Positions 21,445 through 32,955 are shown, numbered from the stretch's first letter. The stretch is 64,000 nt of DNA from Lunularia cruciata (GCA_948567375.1 OX419755.1:31067001-31131000); one strand, 5' to 3'. Translations and numbers: made by a program. The notes: generated by a model not told the origin, from the letters alone.

Positions 21445-23560
21445 TGTGGTGCCCACATTTTTTTTTCCTCAAAATAAAGGAGAAGAAGTGTATAGAGAAG
21501 TCGGATTGCGCTTGTATGGCCAAAGAAGGCGAAGAAAAGAGTCTTTGGGATGAACCCCAAAGTAAAATGACTTCGGGTCATAAGGCGAAGTACTCAAAAA
21601 TGCCCTATCAGCATACAACCCGAAGTAAATTGTCTTTGTATTGGGGGGAGCTTGACCCGAGGCAAAGACAGTCTAACAACCTTTTGTCGAGGCAAGAAAT
21701 TCAAGAAGGGGCCCATTTTAAAACTGGCAGCCCATACGCATGAAGGTTGATTGACAGTGACAAGTGCATGTCGGAGGTGTGATTTCTCGGTAGAAACTCG
21801 AAGCGACAAAAGATGAAGAAGCGCAACTCTATAAAAATCAAAACTGCAATGACAAAATGTTGAGTAATTTCCTTCGCCACTGAGAAGTCGTCTTGTAGGT
21901 GATTGGGGAAAGGGAAATAAAGTTGGTATCGTGTTAGTGCGCAAGGGCAAAGTCTCGAGAGTGAAATTGAGAGAAAGTGAGAAGGTAGAAGAGATGGGAG
22001 GAGGGAAGAAGAACTTCGAATTCGCAGTGAGAAATCATGCAATTTGGAGGTTAGATGTGATAGCGAGGATCAAAGTCTTGAGCCGACTTTGGATCACCTT
22101 TCTGGCATGGAACTAGAATGTAAGTTTTCCAAGATTCATGACAGAAATCATCGAGAGTAAGTGTCTCGATGGACCCAAGGAAGAGGGGAAGAGAGGAAAT
22201 CCGGCTTGCTGGACAGAGTCGGATTAGAGACTTGTACTTGAGAAGGAAGCAGGCTTGGAGCAGGGAGCCATGTTCTTGGGAAAGGGAGAGATAGCCCAAG
22301 AAACTCAGGAGGTGAGAGATGCCTTCTCGTCAAAATGGACAAAGAATGGGTACAAGGTTGAGAGCTACAAAGACCCTATGAAGAGAGTGATCGTGAGTGC
22401 TCTGATGGCTATCTTGAAGCCAAAGAGAACCACTTATGTGATGAAACACCAAGCGGTGTTCTTCCATAAGTTGTTTGCAGGAGAACCAATCAATTGGGCA
22501 AGGTGTTTTCACGGGAGAATGAGGCAGATGGTGTGATATTTGTGGGATAAGTCATCTCCACACTACATTGTGCCGTTTGCAGCACACTTCTACCTCGGGC
22601 TCAACTTGCTGAACTTGGCAGAGTGGACTCAGATGGTGTCGCATTTCCATCCGGATGTTTGAAAGGAGGTCAATGTTGAGGAGCAGCAGTACATCTTGCA
22701 GATCAGGAGCACCGACGACTACAACGCAAAGACAGGGAAGAACGTGGAGGTCGCAGTGAGTACCTTGACAAAGAAGAGAGGTCGGCAAGGTGAAGCCAAA
22801 GAAAGCAAGAAACCTCGGAAGATGCAGAGAAGTAACCCGAGGTGAAGTATGGTGGTGATTGAGTCGGAGGATGAAGACTCAGAAGGAGATGCCGAGCTCA
22901 AAACTGAAGACTCTGAACACAAGGAGGAGCCTGAGCTAACGTTGCAGAGTGGAGGTACAAGCAGCAAGAGTGATGAAGGTGGAGAGATGACATCGGTGCC
23001 AGTGGCTGAAGAATACGAAGAAGAAGTGCAAGCCGAGTTGGAAGCCAAAGACAACACGCAGTTGGAAGACAAAATAATTGTGCCCAAGGAAAGGAAGATC
23101 GCAGTACAGCAAGGAGTTTGCTCGAGACGTAAGGCGAAGTGTGATGTGGGGCCGAGTAAAGTGAAGGAAGAGGTCGGAGAAAGCTCGGGAAGTGAGGCGT
23201 CGATTCCGATATGAAGACTATAGAGAAGAAGGCAAGTATCGAGAGAACACAAAGTGAGAAGAGAGACCACTCCGTGGGAGGAAGTAGTTGCTAGTGATGG
23301 AGTGGACTACATACGAGGGATCGTGTGCCCATTGTTGGTGAAGTTGGAGCACAAGAAGAAGGAGATGAAGTCGACTTGTCTAGAAGTAAAGACTGTATTG
23401 CAGGTATTGGCAAGATTAGAAGAAGAGAACTCAGAGTTGAAGAAGAGTACAACTCGAGGTGAGGAGGAAAGGGAAGTACTGCAAGCGGAGGCACTAGAGA
23501 AAAGTCAGGTAATTGAAGACCTGAAGAGGGAGGTGAGCTATCAAGAGGAGCTTGTGAAGA
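21445..23560 (+). repeat. LTR-C copy 2, truncated
   Basis: Begins TGTGGTGCCCACATTTTTTT inside the RNase H of element B and follows element C's LTR for 2.1 kb. It stops at 23560 within the coiled-coil coding part, where minus-strand sequence of element G begins. Only the LTR is present, with no pol. Confidence 0.85.
21994..23560 (+). pseudogene. LTR-borne coiled-coil protein, copy 2
   Basis: Same protein as at 11968-14541. The start at 21994 (MGGGKKN) is shared with copy 1. Where C has stops, this copy has sense codons: Gln at about 22306, Gln at about 22690 and Trp at about 22212. It has its own stops elsewhere, at Trp or Arg codons of C (about 22534 and 22661) and at about 22844. The C-terminal coiled coil is cut at 23560. 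Confidence 0.75.
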
Positions 23561-23613
23561 CCACAACCAAGACAATTTCTCTCATTGAAATTGCTGGTTG
23601 GTTGACCTCCTCT

Positions 23614-24417
23614 TTATGGATAGCTTCCATAACTCTTAGGCCCTCTCCCTACATTTTGGTCCACCTCTCTTTTCTCCCATAGTTGCACTACATTGATCTT
23701 GCGATCTGCAAGTTGTTTAGTGATGGTTTGAAGTGGATTCTTTGGTAGGGGTGCAACAACATGAGCAACTAGTACTTGTGGTGAAACCCTTGCCACCAAA
23801 GTAACAGAAGTCTCACCATACTTGTAACCATGAGGAGGATTCACAACCTTCTTCACCACCAAATCACTCTCATCCCCTTCCAACCTCTCCTCTATACAAA
23901 TTGATAGCTTCAATCTTGGAAGAAGGTTTCTCATATATCTCACCTTGCTTCTAATTTTTGGTCTCAATCCTCCCACAAAATTCTTGGTGAGCATGGCCCC
24001 TATGCAAATCATAGTAGTTTCCACATCATCCACACCCTTCCTTAACACTATGTAAAATCTGGACTCTAACTTTTCCACTCTTTCCACATAGACTCTCACT
24101 TTCTCTCCATCTCTTTGCTTGAGAAAGGTAACCTCACTCATCAATCTCTCATAAATCTCCTCTGGAAGAAAGTTTTCAATGAGTGTTGAAGTCAAACTTT
24201 CCCAAGACTCTTCTTGCCCATCTCTCCTCTCTCTCTTTTGGTATTCTGACTCATACCATGTAATTGTTGCATACTCAAAGAAATCTGGTAGTAATGAGGC
24301 CCACTCATTCTTCCTCCTCTCATTATTTCCTTTGCAAGATCTCTTGAAGTCTCTCACAAATGCCTCCACATCTTTTCTATCCTTGCCAAAGAAAACTAGA
24401 AGTTTTTCCATTCCCAT
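23614..24417 (-). CDS. Gag of element G, copy i (267 residues without a stop)
   Basis: The longest uninterrupted gag of the A family here. It begins MGMEKLLVFFGKDRKDVEAF, has the Gag core with ITWYESEYQKRERRDGQEES and an ENFLPEEIYERLMSEVTFLKQ helix-rich segment, then VGGLRPKIRSKVR and a C-terminal KNPLQTITKQLADRKINVVQ coiled coil. It ends before the zinc knuckle. Gag would assemble the retrotransposon particle. No functional pol is linked, so any role would need proteins supplied by other copies. Confidence 0.7.
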   Translation of the reverse strand: MGMEKLLVFFGKDRKDVEAFVRDFKRSCKGNNERRKNEWASLLPDFFEYATITWYESEYQKRERRDGQEESWESLTSTLIENFLPEEIYERLMSEVTFLKQRDGEKVRVYVERVEKLESRFYIVLRKGVDDVETTMICIGAMLTKNFVGGLRPKIRSKVRYMRNLLPRLKLSICIEERLEGDESDLVVKKVVNPPHGYKYGETSVTLVARVSPQVLVAHVVAPLPKNPLQTITKQLADRKINVVQLWEKREVDQNVGRGPKSYGSYP

Positions 24418-24754
24418 CCCTCACTATCTTTCTTTTCTCTCAATTTTTCTTTTTTTCTTTTCTTTTCTTTCACTCTATAACTAATAGAGTATGTATATGA
24501 CTCACACCATTTGAGAGTAATCCACTCTAGGGAACACAAAAGGTTCAAGTAACTCCCAGATTTCTATAGCAACATCAAATTCTAAAGTTCATATTAATCA
24601 AACTCTCATGGATAGTTTATCCATAAGTTGAAAGATTATCTCCATCACTAATCTTGAGAACTAGTTGATGAAAGTGATAGTATTTCTATAGTTGTACTAA
24701 GACTCTCTCCAAGATCCTTCACCAAAGTCTCCAAATGCTTTTACTCTACTACAC

Positions 24755-25790
24755 TCATTCCTTTTGGAAGTCCTTCCACCTCACACAACTCCTTGGTCTT
24801 AGATAACTTCCATAACTCCTAGGCCCTCTCCCTACATTCTGATCTGCCTCTCTCTTCTCCCATAGTTGCACTACATTGATCTTGAGATCTACAAGTTGTT
24901 CTGTGATAGTTTGAGGTGGATCCTTCGGTAGGGATGCAAGAACTAGAACAACTACTACTTGTGGTGCAACACTTGTCACTAAAGTATCAGAAGTTCTACC
25001 ATACTTGTAATCTTAAGGAGGATGCACAACCTCCTTCACCACCAAATCACTCTCATCTCCTTCCAAACTCTCCTCCATATGAATTGTGATCTTGATAGCT
25101 TCAACCTTGGAAGAAGGCTTTTCATATCTCACCTTGCTTCTAATTTGTGGTCTCAATCCTCCCATAAAATTCTTGGTAAGCAAAGCTCCTATGCCAATCA
25201 TAGTAGTCTCCATATCATCCCCACACTTCCTCAACACTATACAAAATCTGGACTCTCACTTTCTTTCCATCTCCTTGCTTGAGAAAGGTTTATGAAGGAA
25301 CTCATAGCTATAAAATCATAACTCTCATCTAGAAGAAATTTCTCAATGAGTGCTGAATTCAAACTCTCCTAAGACTCTTCTTGCCCATCTCTCTTGTCTC
25401 TCTTTTGGTATTCTAACTCATACCATATAAGTGTTGCATCCTCAAAAAAATCTGTTAATAATGAGACCCACTCATTCTTCCTCCTCTCATTGTTTCTTAT
25501 GCAAGCTCTCTTGAAGTCTCTCAGAAAGGCCTCCACATCTTCTCCATCCTTGCCAAAGAAAACCATAAGTTTCCTCATCTTAACCCCTCACTATCTTTCT
25601 TTTCTTTCAATTTTCCTTTTCCTCTTTTCTTTTCTCTCACTCTATAACTAATAGAGTATGAACATGCTAACACAATTTGAGAGTAATCAACCCTAGGGAA
25701 CACAAAAGGTTTAGGTTGCTCCAAGATTTCTATAGCAACATCAAATCCTAGAGTGCATATTATTTGAACTCTCATGGATAGTTTATCCAT
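24755..25790 (-). pseudogene. Gag of element G, copy ii
   Basis: Broken over frames 25578-25369, 25237-25013 and 24979-24755, which match consecutive parts of copy i (FFGKDGEDVEAFLRDFKRAC; FMGGLRPQIRSKVRYEKPS; DPPQTITEQLVDLKINVVQ). Stops and indels separate the parts. Confidence 0.75.
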
Positions 25791-25819
25791 AAGTTAAAAG
25801 ATTATCTCTATCACTAATC

Positions 25820-27147
25820 TTAAGCAATAGTTGATGAAAGTGGTAGTATTTCTATAGTTTTACTAAGACTCTCTCCAAGATCCTTCACCAAAGTCTTCAA
25901 AAGTGCTTTTACTCCACTACATTCATGTCTTTTTGGAAGTCCTTTCACATCACAAACCTCACACAACTCCTTGGTCTTAGATCTTCTCCCTCCCAATCTT
26001 GGTGAAGAAGGTCTAACATGCAAACCTAAGTCAAGTAAGCCTCTCCTTTCCCTTAATCTCTTGCTCTCAAAGTAAATGGACACAAACTTGCCCAATGTCC
26101 CTTCTCTTTACATAAAAGGCACTTAGACTCACTCTTTCCTCCAAGTGGTGTAGGTTTTTGGATCCTCTCAGCACTCTCTTCAAATTCTATTCTAAACTTC
26201 TTTTTTCCTCAAATCCACCTCTAAAATCTTCTCAAACCCTTGGGGAACCTTGCATAGCCTCAATTTCCACTCTTGGTGAACCGTCCATGATCCCAAGATG
26301 AGTCTAAACTCAAACATGCTTTTTGTTGCTCTCACTCTCCTCATGCATGAGATCTCAACTCTGCAAAATTGACCTCTCCTCACAATGTCATTCAAATCTC
26401 TCAATTTGTATGTGACAGTCCTCTGAAATTTTGTATATTTGATCACAACTCCATGGCGTCCCTTCCTAAAAGATTTCAGATCTTTTCATTGAACTATTTG
26501 GCCTAGACACTTTTCTATTCAGCACACATATTTCAGATTTGGTCTGAAAACCACCCCCTTTCTCTTTAAATACTTATAACTCTCTGTTGAAGAATGATCT
26601 CTCTCTACTTTTTCTATCAACATGTAGGATACAAATGCACTAAATTGTCTCTAAAAGTTTCACATAAATCAACTAAAAATTGAAGAAATGGAATACTAAG
26701 TACAATTTTTCAAAGAGCATGCAATTGCAGGAGCAATTTACCCTATCAACTTTCAAAACTTCTAGCGTTGTATGCATAGTTGTTGTCACAATCATTTAAA
26801 GTGCTCTAATTGGAAGATAACCAAAGCTATCATGTGTAGAAATTTCAAATCTAGACCTCAAACTTGAGATTTTACCCAAAATCACCTTAATCCCCAAAAT
26901 CTACAATCCACCTCACACAATCTCTCTAAATCCTCTCATGTGTACAAGATGTACAAAATTGCTTCAAAGACATCATAATGAACTATAGGGTATACAAATG
27001 TGTCCAAGTTTTCTAACATGAGTTCAACCTTCTCCTCCCCTAAAGTTCTCTCCAAGTGAGCTCTCATAGCCTCCTTCTGTCTAATATAGAATTGTCCGTA
27101 GAACATTACCTTGCCTTCTAGAGAGGTACTGACAACGGAACCAAAAA
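25820..27147 (-). pseudogene. Pre-gag reading frame of element G
   Basis: Frames 27169-26936, 26446-26192 and 26095-25820 match the pre-gag pieces of element A, including FYIRQKEAMRAHLERTLGEE and the Cys/His array CEVCDVKGLPKRHEC. The partner at 1916-3240 shows that the Cys/His positions are retained in both copies. Confidence 0.65.
27130..27147 (-). other. Primer-binding site of element G
   Basis: On the minus strand TGGTTCCGTTGTC follows the LTR-A end (GCCGGCTCACA) by three or four bases, as in element A. It marks 27148-37455 as the 5' LTR of G. Confidence 0.6.
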
Positions 27148-27746
27148 TGTGAGCCGGCCTATTTCTCACTCAAGATGAACCTCCAATGGCTATTATGGTA
27201 GTGCACCATGGACTAAGAAGGCAAAGAACCCCAACTCCATCATACTTCTCCAAGGCTAACATTCTAGGACTCAAGACATTGCTCGAGAGAGAACTCAATG
27301 AGAGAGAGATAGTTGCAAATGAAATGATGATACTCCTTGTTTATATACTTGTGAAATAGTTATACATTAAAGTTACTATTTACCATAGTAACTCAAGTTA
27401 TTAGGCTAAAAGTCAAGTAAAGTCAAAAAATATAAATGAATATCCATCCACATGGGCATATTCCACTAAAGATGTGATCTTATCTTGACCAGACCATTAA
27501 GTTATGGATTCCTTCACATGGGCTATCCTTGGACTATAGAAGAATCCAAAGCAAAAAGGCTTATGGCCCCAAGAGTTCTCAACTCTCTACTCAAAGCCAA
27601 ACACCTAGGAATAATACAAAGTAAAAACACTAGAATCCAAAATAGTGGTGCTCATCTTTTCTACTTCCTCTAAAGTAAGGTCCCCCATTATCTTATCTAT
27701 GAAAAATTTTAGCTAATCATGACCAATGTTTAATTGTTCTTTATCT

Positions 27747-28400
27747 TGTCGTGTGTATAAACATTACTACACAACATACATCGTTGTCAACATCATACAC
27801 TATAGAAGCAAAACTCACACATAAGTCATACATAGACTCTAAAGTGCCATAATAATCAAATTGTTTACCACTCTCAACTCAACTCAACTCAACTCAGATC
27901 AGTATTTGATCATTCACTCTATAAACTGCTAACAACTAGGCACTGATTACAATCAAGCCACACCCACTCTAGCTAAGAGAATCCAAGTGATGCTCGCCGG
28001 CCTGTGTCCACCATAGCTAGGAACTCGAAGGCACAACATCAAAGAAGTGAGCTCTCTAGAGCTGCACTTCAAAAGTATACCCCTGGACTTGAGCTAGGTC
28101 TAAACCCTAATGGTCCCGCTGACGGCACACTTGATGGTGCAAAGTGACATTGGGCCCCACCATGAAGTTATTACTCCAAACACAAAATCTGACTGTTGGA
28201 AAGTAGTCTATGAGAAACTACTGAAATAACTCTAACTACTATCATTGGAACTCCAGTGTCCAAGCAATCTAGATACAACACTACAAATGGTGTGATAGCT
28301 ATCGTGCATATATATATTGCTACACAACATACATCGTTGTGAACATCATACACTATACAAGCAAAACTCACATAAGTCATACATAGACTCTAAAGTGCCA
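27747..28400 (-). repeat. Truncated 3' LTR of F between two 100-bp direct repeats
   Basis: The middle part (27850-28298) matches the first 450 bp of the 5' LTR (minus strand from 37360). It is bracketed by two near-identical units (27748-27849 and 28301-28400) containing ACACAACATACATCGTTG and ending AAAGTGCCA. Those units are absent from the 5' LTR of F and from H. A G-rich tract (GGGGGCATTG on the minus strand, 28412-28403) lies next to the inner unit and may be the polypurine tract. Confidence 0.6.
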
Positions 28401-28574
28401 CAATGCCCCCTAGCTCGCGGTTAGGTCCCTCAAACTCTAGATAGTATCTACTCTAAGTATATGGTATAGCCTATAATGGGCAAAGATCAGGAGGCCGGGT
28501 GCTATAGAGCCCCATCGCTAGTCGCATGTCTGCAATCTATACCATATAAAGAATGAACTAGCTATAGGTCAAGT

Positions 28575-28708
28575 ACATCTAGGACATAATCACTGTCCTT
28601 GAGGAACCACCATGAAGGGAGGAGTAATACATGCCATATGTCATCCTCTCAAACAACTATCACACACTAACATATTAGCACTCCACCAGAAGAGCCACAT
28701 AACATACA
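28575..28708 (-). pseudogene. PHD-finger-like C-terminus of F pol
   Basis: Just after the integrase C-terminal domain the frame reads CMLCGSS (28708-28690), then after about nine residues a Cys (28672-28670). A one-step frame change follows, with CLRG, H-M-A-C and finally CPRC (28586-28575). The order Cys-Cys, Cys-Cys, His-Cys, Cys-Cys over about 44 residues fits a Cys4-His-Cys3 PHD finger, a fold that reads histone H3 tails. It takes the place of the chromodomain that many Ty3/gypsy integrases carry. The frame change and stops make this copy non-functional. A different zinc ribbon is the main alternative. Confidence 0.6.
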
Positions 28709-29990
28709 CCTCAAGCCTACACGTACAAGTGACAAGCTTGGGTCCATAGTACCATCAATGTTTGGGAGGTAGCATGGTGCACAATTGTGCATATAATCCT
28801 TCCAAACAACACCATCACATCCTTCTAATATAAGGACTCCAGATGGCAAAACCTCACACACTCTCAAGATAGTGTGGCTTGTCGAAACATCAAGTGTTGT
28901 CGGTGCTATCTACTATAGATATACATAGTCTCCTAGATGAAATTGACAGATCAAGGGTCTATAACCTCCTCCTCAAATGGTAGCATAGCATAAAGTATCT
29001 CTATGGTGAGCAATTGCCAAGTTCTCAAAGGCCATCGGCATCACTCTCCAAAAGATCTTTGCTTGCTGAGAACATGCACTCATCCATACATCAGGGTCCT
29101 CCAAGTCCAAAACTACAGTAGCATCTCAATGAATGGTTACAGGTTAATCTGGATCTCATCCATAGAGTAGAAAGTACGGAGAGAACAATGCTAAGGAGGC
29201 TTGTTGGCTGAACCGATAGCCCATGGCCAACCAAGGTGACTGGAGATCTCAATCTCCCAAGTGGCCTCTCTACAAACCATACTTTTGCAATCCTCTCTTC
29301 ACCGCCTGAACCACTCTCTTTGCTAAGCCATCTGCCTCAAGGTGATCTCAGGATGTAGTACAGTGATCAATCAAAGCCTTATCACACAAGACTTGAAACT
29401 CCCCCAAGAACTTTGTACCCTGATCAGTCAAGACCTCAACTGGTGCACCAAAATGACTAAGAACTCAATCCAGGAACTAGTAAGTTGTCCCTTCACTAGA
29501 CTTGTCAGGAAGTGCCACCAACTCAATCTACTTAGAGAAGTGCTCCACCATCACCAAAATATACCGATGATGTCTCACAATCAGCGGTAAAGGTCTAGCA
29601 AAGTCCAAAACTCCAATGGTAACCCAATCCTATGATAGGTAATGGGTGTAACTAGGCATAGGATCATTGAATGATGCTCTAAATCAATCACAAATCACAC
29701 ATCTAGCAACAAATTGTTGTACCTTGGTCTGCATACCGCGTCACCTATAAGGACTCTGGAGTAAGCTATATGTATGCTTTACTCCAAAATGTCCTAGCTC
29801 CTCGTGAGCATGACGGACCAATTGTGGTCTCTGAGATGGAAGTGGTACTACTTGCACTCTACCATCCTCCCATACACGCAAAAGGTGTCTGCACTCCAAT
29901 CTGAACCGTTTGGCTAGCTAAAGAACATGGTCTCTCTCCTTGGCCCCAACTGTGCCACCCACAACACCAGTGCAAAGATAGTTCATCATT
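28667..29990 (-). pseudogene. Integrase of element F
   Basis: From about 29840 the zinc region reads HAHEELGHFGVKHTYSLL ... CVICD. The core has Asp in VLDFARPLP and Asp in VLTDQGTKFL. The third acidic position, expected Glu in ADGLAERVV-like sequence, is Lys here (ADGLAKRVVQ, near 29330). The C-terminal part includes MRVCEVLPSGVLILEGCDGV (28867-28808), and the frame runs into the PHD-like array. Stops occur about every 25-40 codons. Confidence 0.8.
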
Positions 29991-30249
29991 AAGACATCAT
30001 CATGAATGTCTCGCTAAACTGTTCTAATATCTTCACTCTTTGGATCTATGACCTCAATAACTCCTCCTGTATGCGTTGAGAGAGATACCACCAAAGCCTC
30101 TGAAAATAAACAAAGAAAGGCCAATGCATGCCAACCTAGCACCATCTCCTCATCTGTCTCACCATGCCAACGTGCTCCGGTCTGATCCTATTGGCTGGGA
30201 CATGGGTTTCTACTCAACCCATCTACATCATGGTTCACCACTCCAGGTT

Positions 30250-31500
30250 TTTGAACAACCGTGAAATCATACTCCTATAAAATTAGAGCCCATCGTGCAA
30301 GCTTCCTTGAAAGCTTGTCTGACTCCATCAACCAATTTAGTGGCTGATGATCAGTGATGAGAGTGAAGGGCTTACCAAATAGGTAACATCAAAAATGTGC
30401 TACTGCCCAAACTCTGCCAAGCACTCTTCCTCATATGAACTATACTTTGCCTCCGCTAAATTGTTGGAGCAACTAGCATAGGCCACTACAAACTCCTTCT
30501 CCTCATCATCATGTTGGGTGAGCACCGCTCCAAGCCCCACCATACTCCAATCAGCATGAACCTGAAATGGTCATCCCCTGATCGGTCTCCTCAAAATAGG
30601 AGCAAATGTCAACCTCTCCTTGAGCTCTACAAAAGCTCTTTCCTAATCATGTCCCCAACACCACTCTTGTGTAAGCTTGGTCAGCTTTGTCAAGGCCTTG
30701 GCAATGGCACTAAATCCTCTAACATAGTGGCGATAGAAGTTTGACAACTCAAGAAATGCTCGCACTTTGCTCACATCTATAGGCTGAGGAATACGTGCAA
30801 TAGCCTCCACCTTGGTCTGCTGAACACCAAGTCCTTCGGGGTAGATAGTGTGACCCAAATACTCAACCTGCTCATGGAAGAACCTACACTTCCCAAGATG
30901 TAATTTGAGTCCATGAGATCTCAATCTCTCAAAAACCTCCAACAATTGTCTCTCATGCTCCTCCACAGTAGTGCTATAGACCAAAATGTCATCAATATAG
31001 CACCAAGCAAAATCCAATCCAGCTAGGATCCTATCCATGACCCTTTGGAACTCAGCAGGAGTGTCCTTTAACCCAAACGGTAAGAACCTCCATTGATATA
31101 ACACATCCTTCACGTGAGGATCAATAGCCCAAAATGTTGTCTTGGACTTCTCTTCCTCCTTGATTGGTATATGATGATATCATGCTTGAAGATCCAAAGT
31201 ACTGAAGACCTTTGCATACCCAATCACATCAAAAATCTTCTTTGGTGTAGACATGGCATACCGATCAGCCCTAGTCTGTTGGTTGATAGGAAGGTAATCT
31301 CCCCACATCCATCTATTTGTGTAGTTGCCATGCATATACTTCTTGGTTTGCATCACTGTCACTGATGCATACTTTCTATGTGAAATCTCCACCAAACCAG
31401 CTTCAAAAAGGTCACTACTCCGACTCTGAATCAATGTCCTCTCCATCTCATTATATGGATAAGGACGTCAGAAAACTATTGTATTGCTAGTCAGCTCAAT
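30250..31500 (-). pseudogene. Reverse transcriptase and RNase H of element F
   Basis: Frame 31446-31180 has MWGDYLPINQQTRADRYAMS and AKVFSTLDLQA. Frame 31113-30643 (156 residues) has WRFLPFGLKDTPAEFQRVMD, the catalytic CYIDDILVYS, GKCRFFHEQVEYLGHTIYP and VRAFLELSNFYRHYVRGFS. RNase H follows to about 30250 with HADWSMVGLGAVLTQ and YSSYEEECLAE, two of the acidic positions. It is the best-kept part of F. Confidence 0.9.
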
Positions 31501-31959
31501 CTTTTTTCCCCAGTCCTTTTAGAGCACCCAATCCTTCATATTGAAGGCAAAACAACTTGTGTGGATCCTCAAGAACCTCCAAACCCTCCTTCTTTCCTCT
31601 TTAGTAAGCTTGGGTCCAAGATCTGGCTCCCAAGTATCCTCTGTAACTGTAGTAGGAGTGGAAGACGTACTGACTAGCTGCTACACTAGGCCCTTGGGAG
31701 CAATAGTGTCATGCTCCCAACTACAAGAGATCCCAACCTTTGTGTGAAAAACTCCCTCCACTCTGGCTGCAAGCTCCACACATCCTCTAGCTGCATCCCA
31801 AGTGGACCAAGAGTGTAATCCAAGTAGCACACGCTCACCTAGATGGACTCCAAGTGGACCACTCTCCCTAGTAGCTACTGGTTGTGTCCCAAGAATACCA
31901 TGTCCACTCGGTCCATTGCCCCCAACATGTGCCTAAATTGTCTCAATAGGCATAGGGCT

Positions 31960-32955
31960 CACAAGTGTCCGAGTGGTGATGCCTATCAAGCGCATCCTAT
32001 GCTGCTCTGCCAAGCCAAGGCTCACAATCTAGGTCAAACAGTTTAGGTCCATAGCCTGACCTAACACCTGACGCCTAGATGCCTTTGACCCTGTTGGAAC
32101 AGCAATAATACCGGTGCAAAAACCCATTGCCCGCTCTCTCTTATTGGCATTGGGCTCCACCAATTGCTGGAACTATGAGTCCCAAACAAGTCCAGGTCCT
32201 CCCTCTCAAAAAGCATGAGAGCCTAGGAAACTCATGAGTGTAGGAAATGCGGCTCTAGGCTATCCAACTAGGTTCACCACTGCCATAGGTGACCTATCAG
32301 CCACTACCATTGTCTGAGATTGACGCTCAACATCCAAGATATCATCAACAAGGATGTGGTCAAGTCGTTGAATCCCATCATAAGCATGATGTAAAACCTC
32401 TTTGGGTAAGAGGTTTGTCCACCAAAGACGAAGACAATGAGCTTGTGATCCCACTCTAGCTGCATCTAACAATATAGTAGGTCCCATCCAATAATGGACC
32501 TAATGTGTACTCACCACCACTTTGGTGCAAGAATCACCCATCAAAGGAACATTCTCCAAATGGTAAGCTAGAGAAATGGACTGATGAACCTGGAGATGTC
32601 ATAGTATCCGTAACATCTCCCAAAACACACCAGAACAAGGATCTTGAAGACCCAAACCTCTACCAACACGTGTATGTCCCTAACATGGCCATCTAGAAAT
32701 CACCAAGTGAATAGGCCCATGTCTCTCTAGATCATGCGCCCCCAGTAAGGAAATATCTATTGATAGGGCCTTCTGGTAACCTCTGACTGCTGACATCGAT
32801 ATTGACTCCAGATATCGATAGGCCAAGTGTGCCATATGATGTAGAGAGACTCGCCTATCAGTCTCATCTCTCTCTACATACAAGTACCTCTGTACTTGTA
32901 TACCCACCTGTAATATAGCAACTAGTCCGGTGCTAATCACACCAAACAACTCCAA
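31960..32955 (-). pseudogene. Cytosine-5 DNA methyltransferase domain of element F
   Basis: About 330 codons between protease and RT. Motif I reads ELFGVISTGL (32952-32923), followed by YLYVERDE, the usual acidic cofactor contact. Motif IV reads HLVISRWPC (32706-32683), with the catalytic Cys at 32685-32683 and a TAG where relatives have Gln. Motif VI is HLENVPLMGD (32562-32533), with the ENV Glu that protonates cytosine. Motif VIII is CLRLWWTN (near 32436-32413). A target-side block KRERAMGF and a motif-X-like RQVLGQAMDLNCL (near 32075) end it. The linear order I-IV-VI-VIII-X is that of standard C5 methyltransferases, not the rearranged DRM order. Stops at several sites inactivate it. It probably methylated element or target DNA when intact (inference). 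Confidence 0.85.

Larger units (their letters stand above)
23561..27147 (-). mobile_element. Element G: A-family internal region with gag duplicated in tandem
   Basis: On the minus strand it runs from the primer site (27147-27130) through pre-gag and gag, then ends after gag at 23561. Two gag copies are joined head to tail: copy ii (27147-24803) is cut in the zinc-rich tail, and copy i (24802-23561) restarts within the pre-gag frame, at CEV-like sequence near 24785. No pol is present. The right neighbour is its own LTR-A (27148-37455). Confidence 0.8.
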
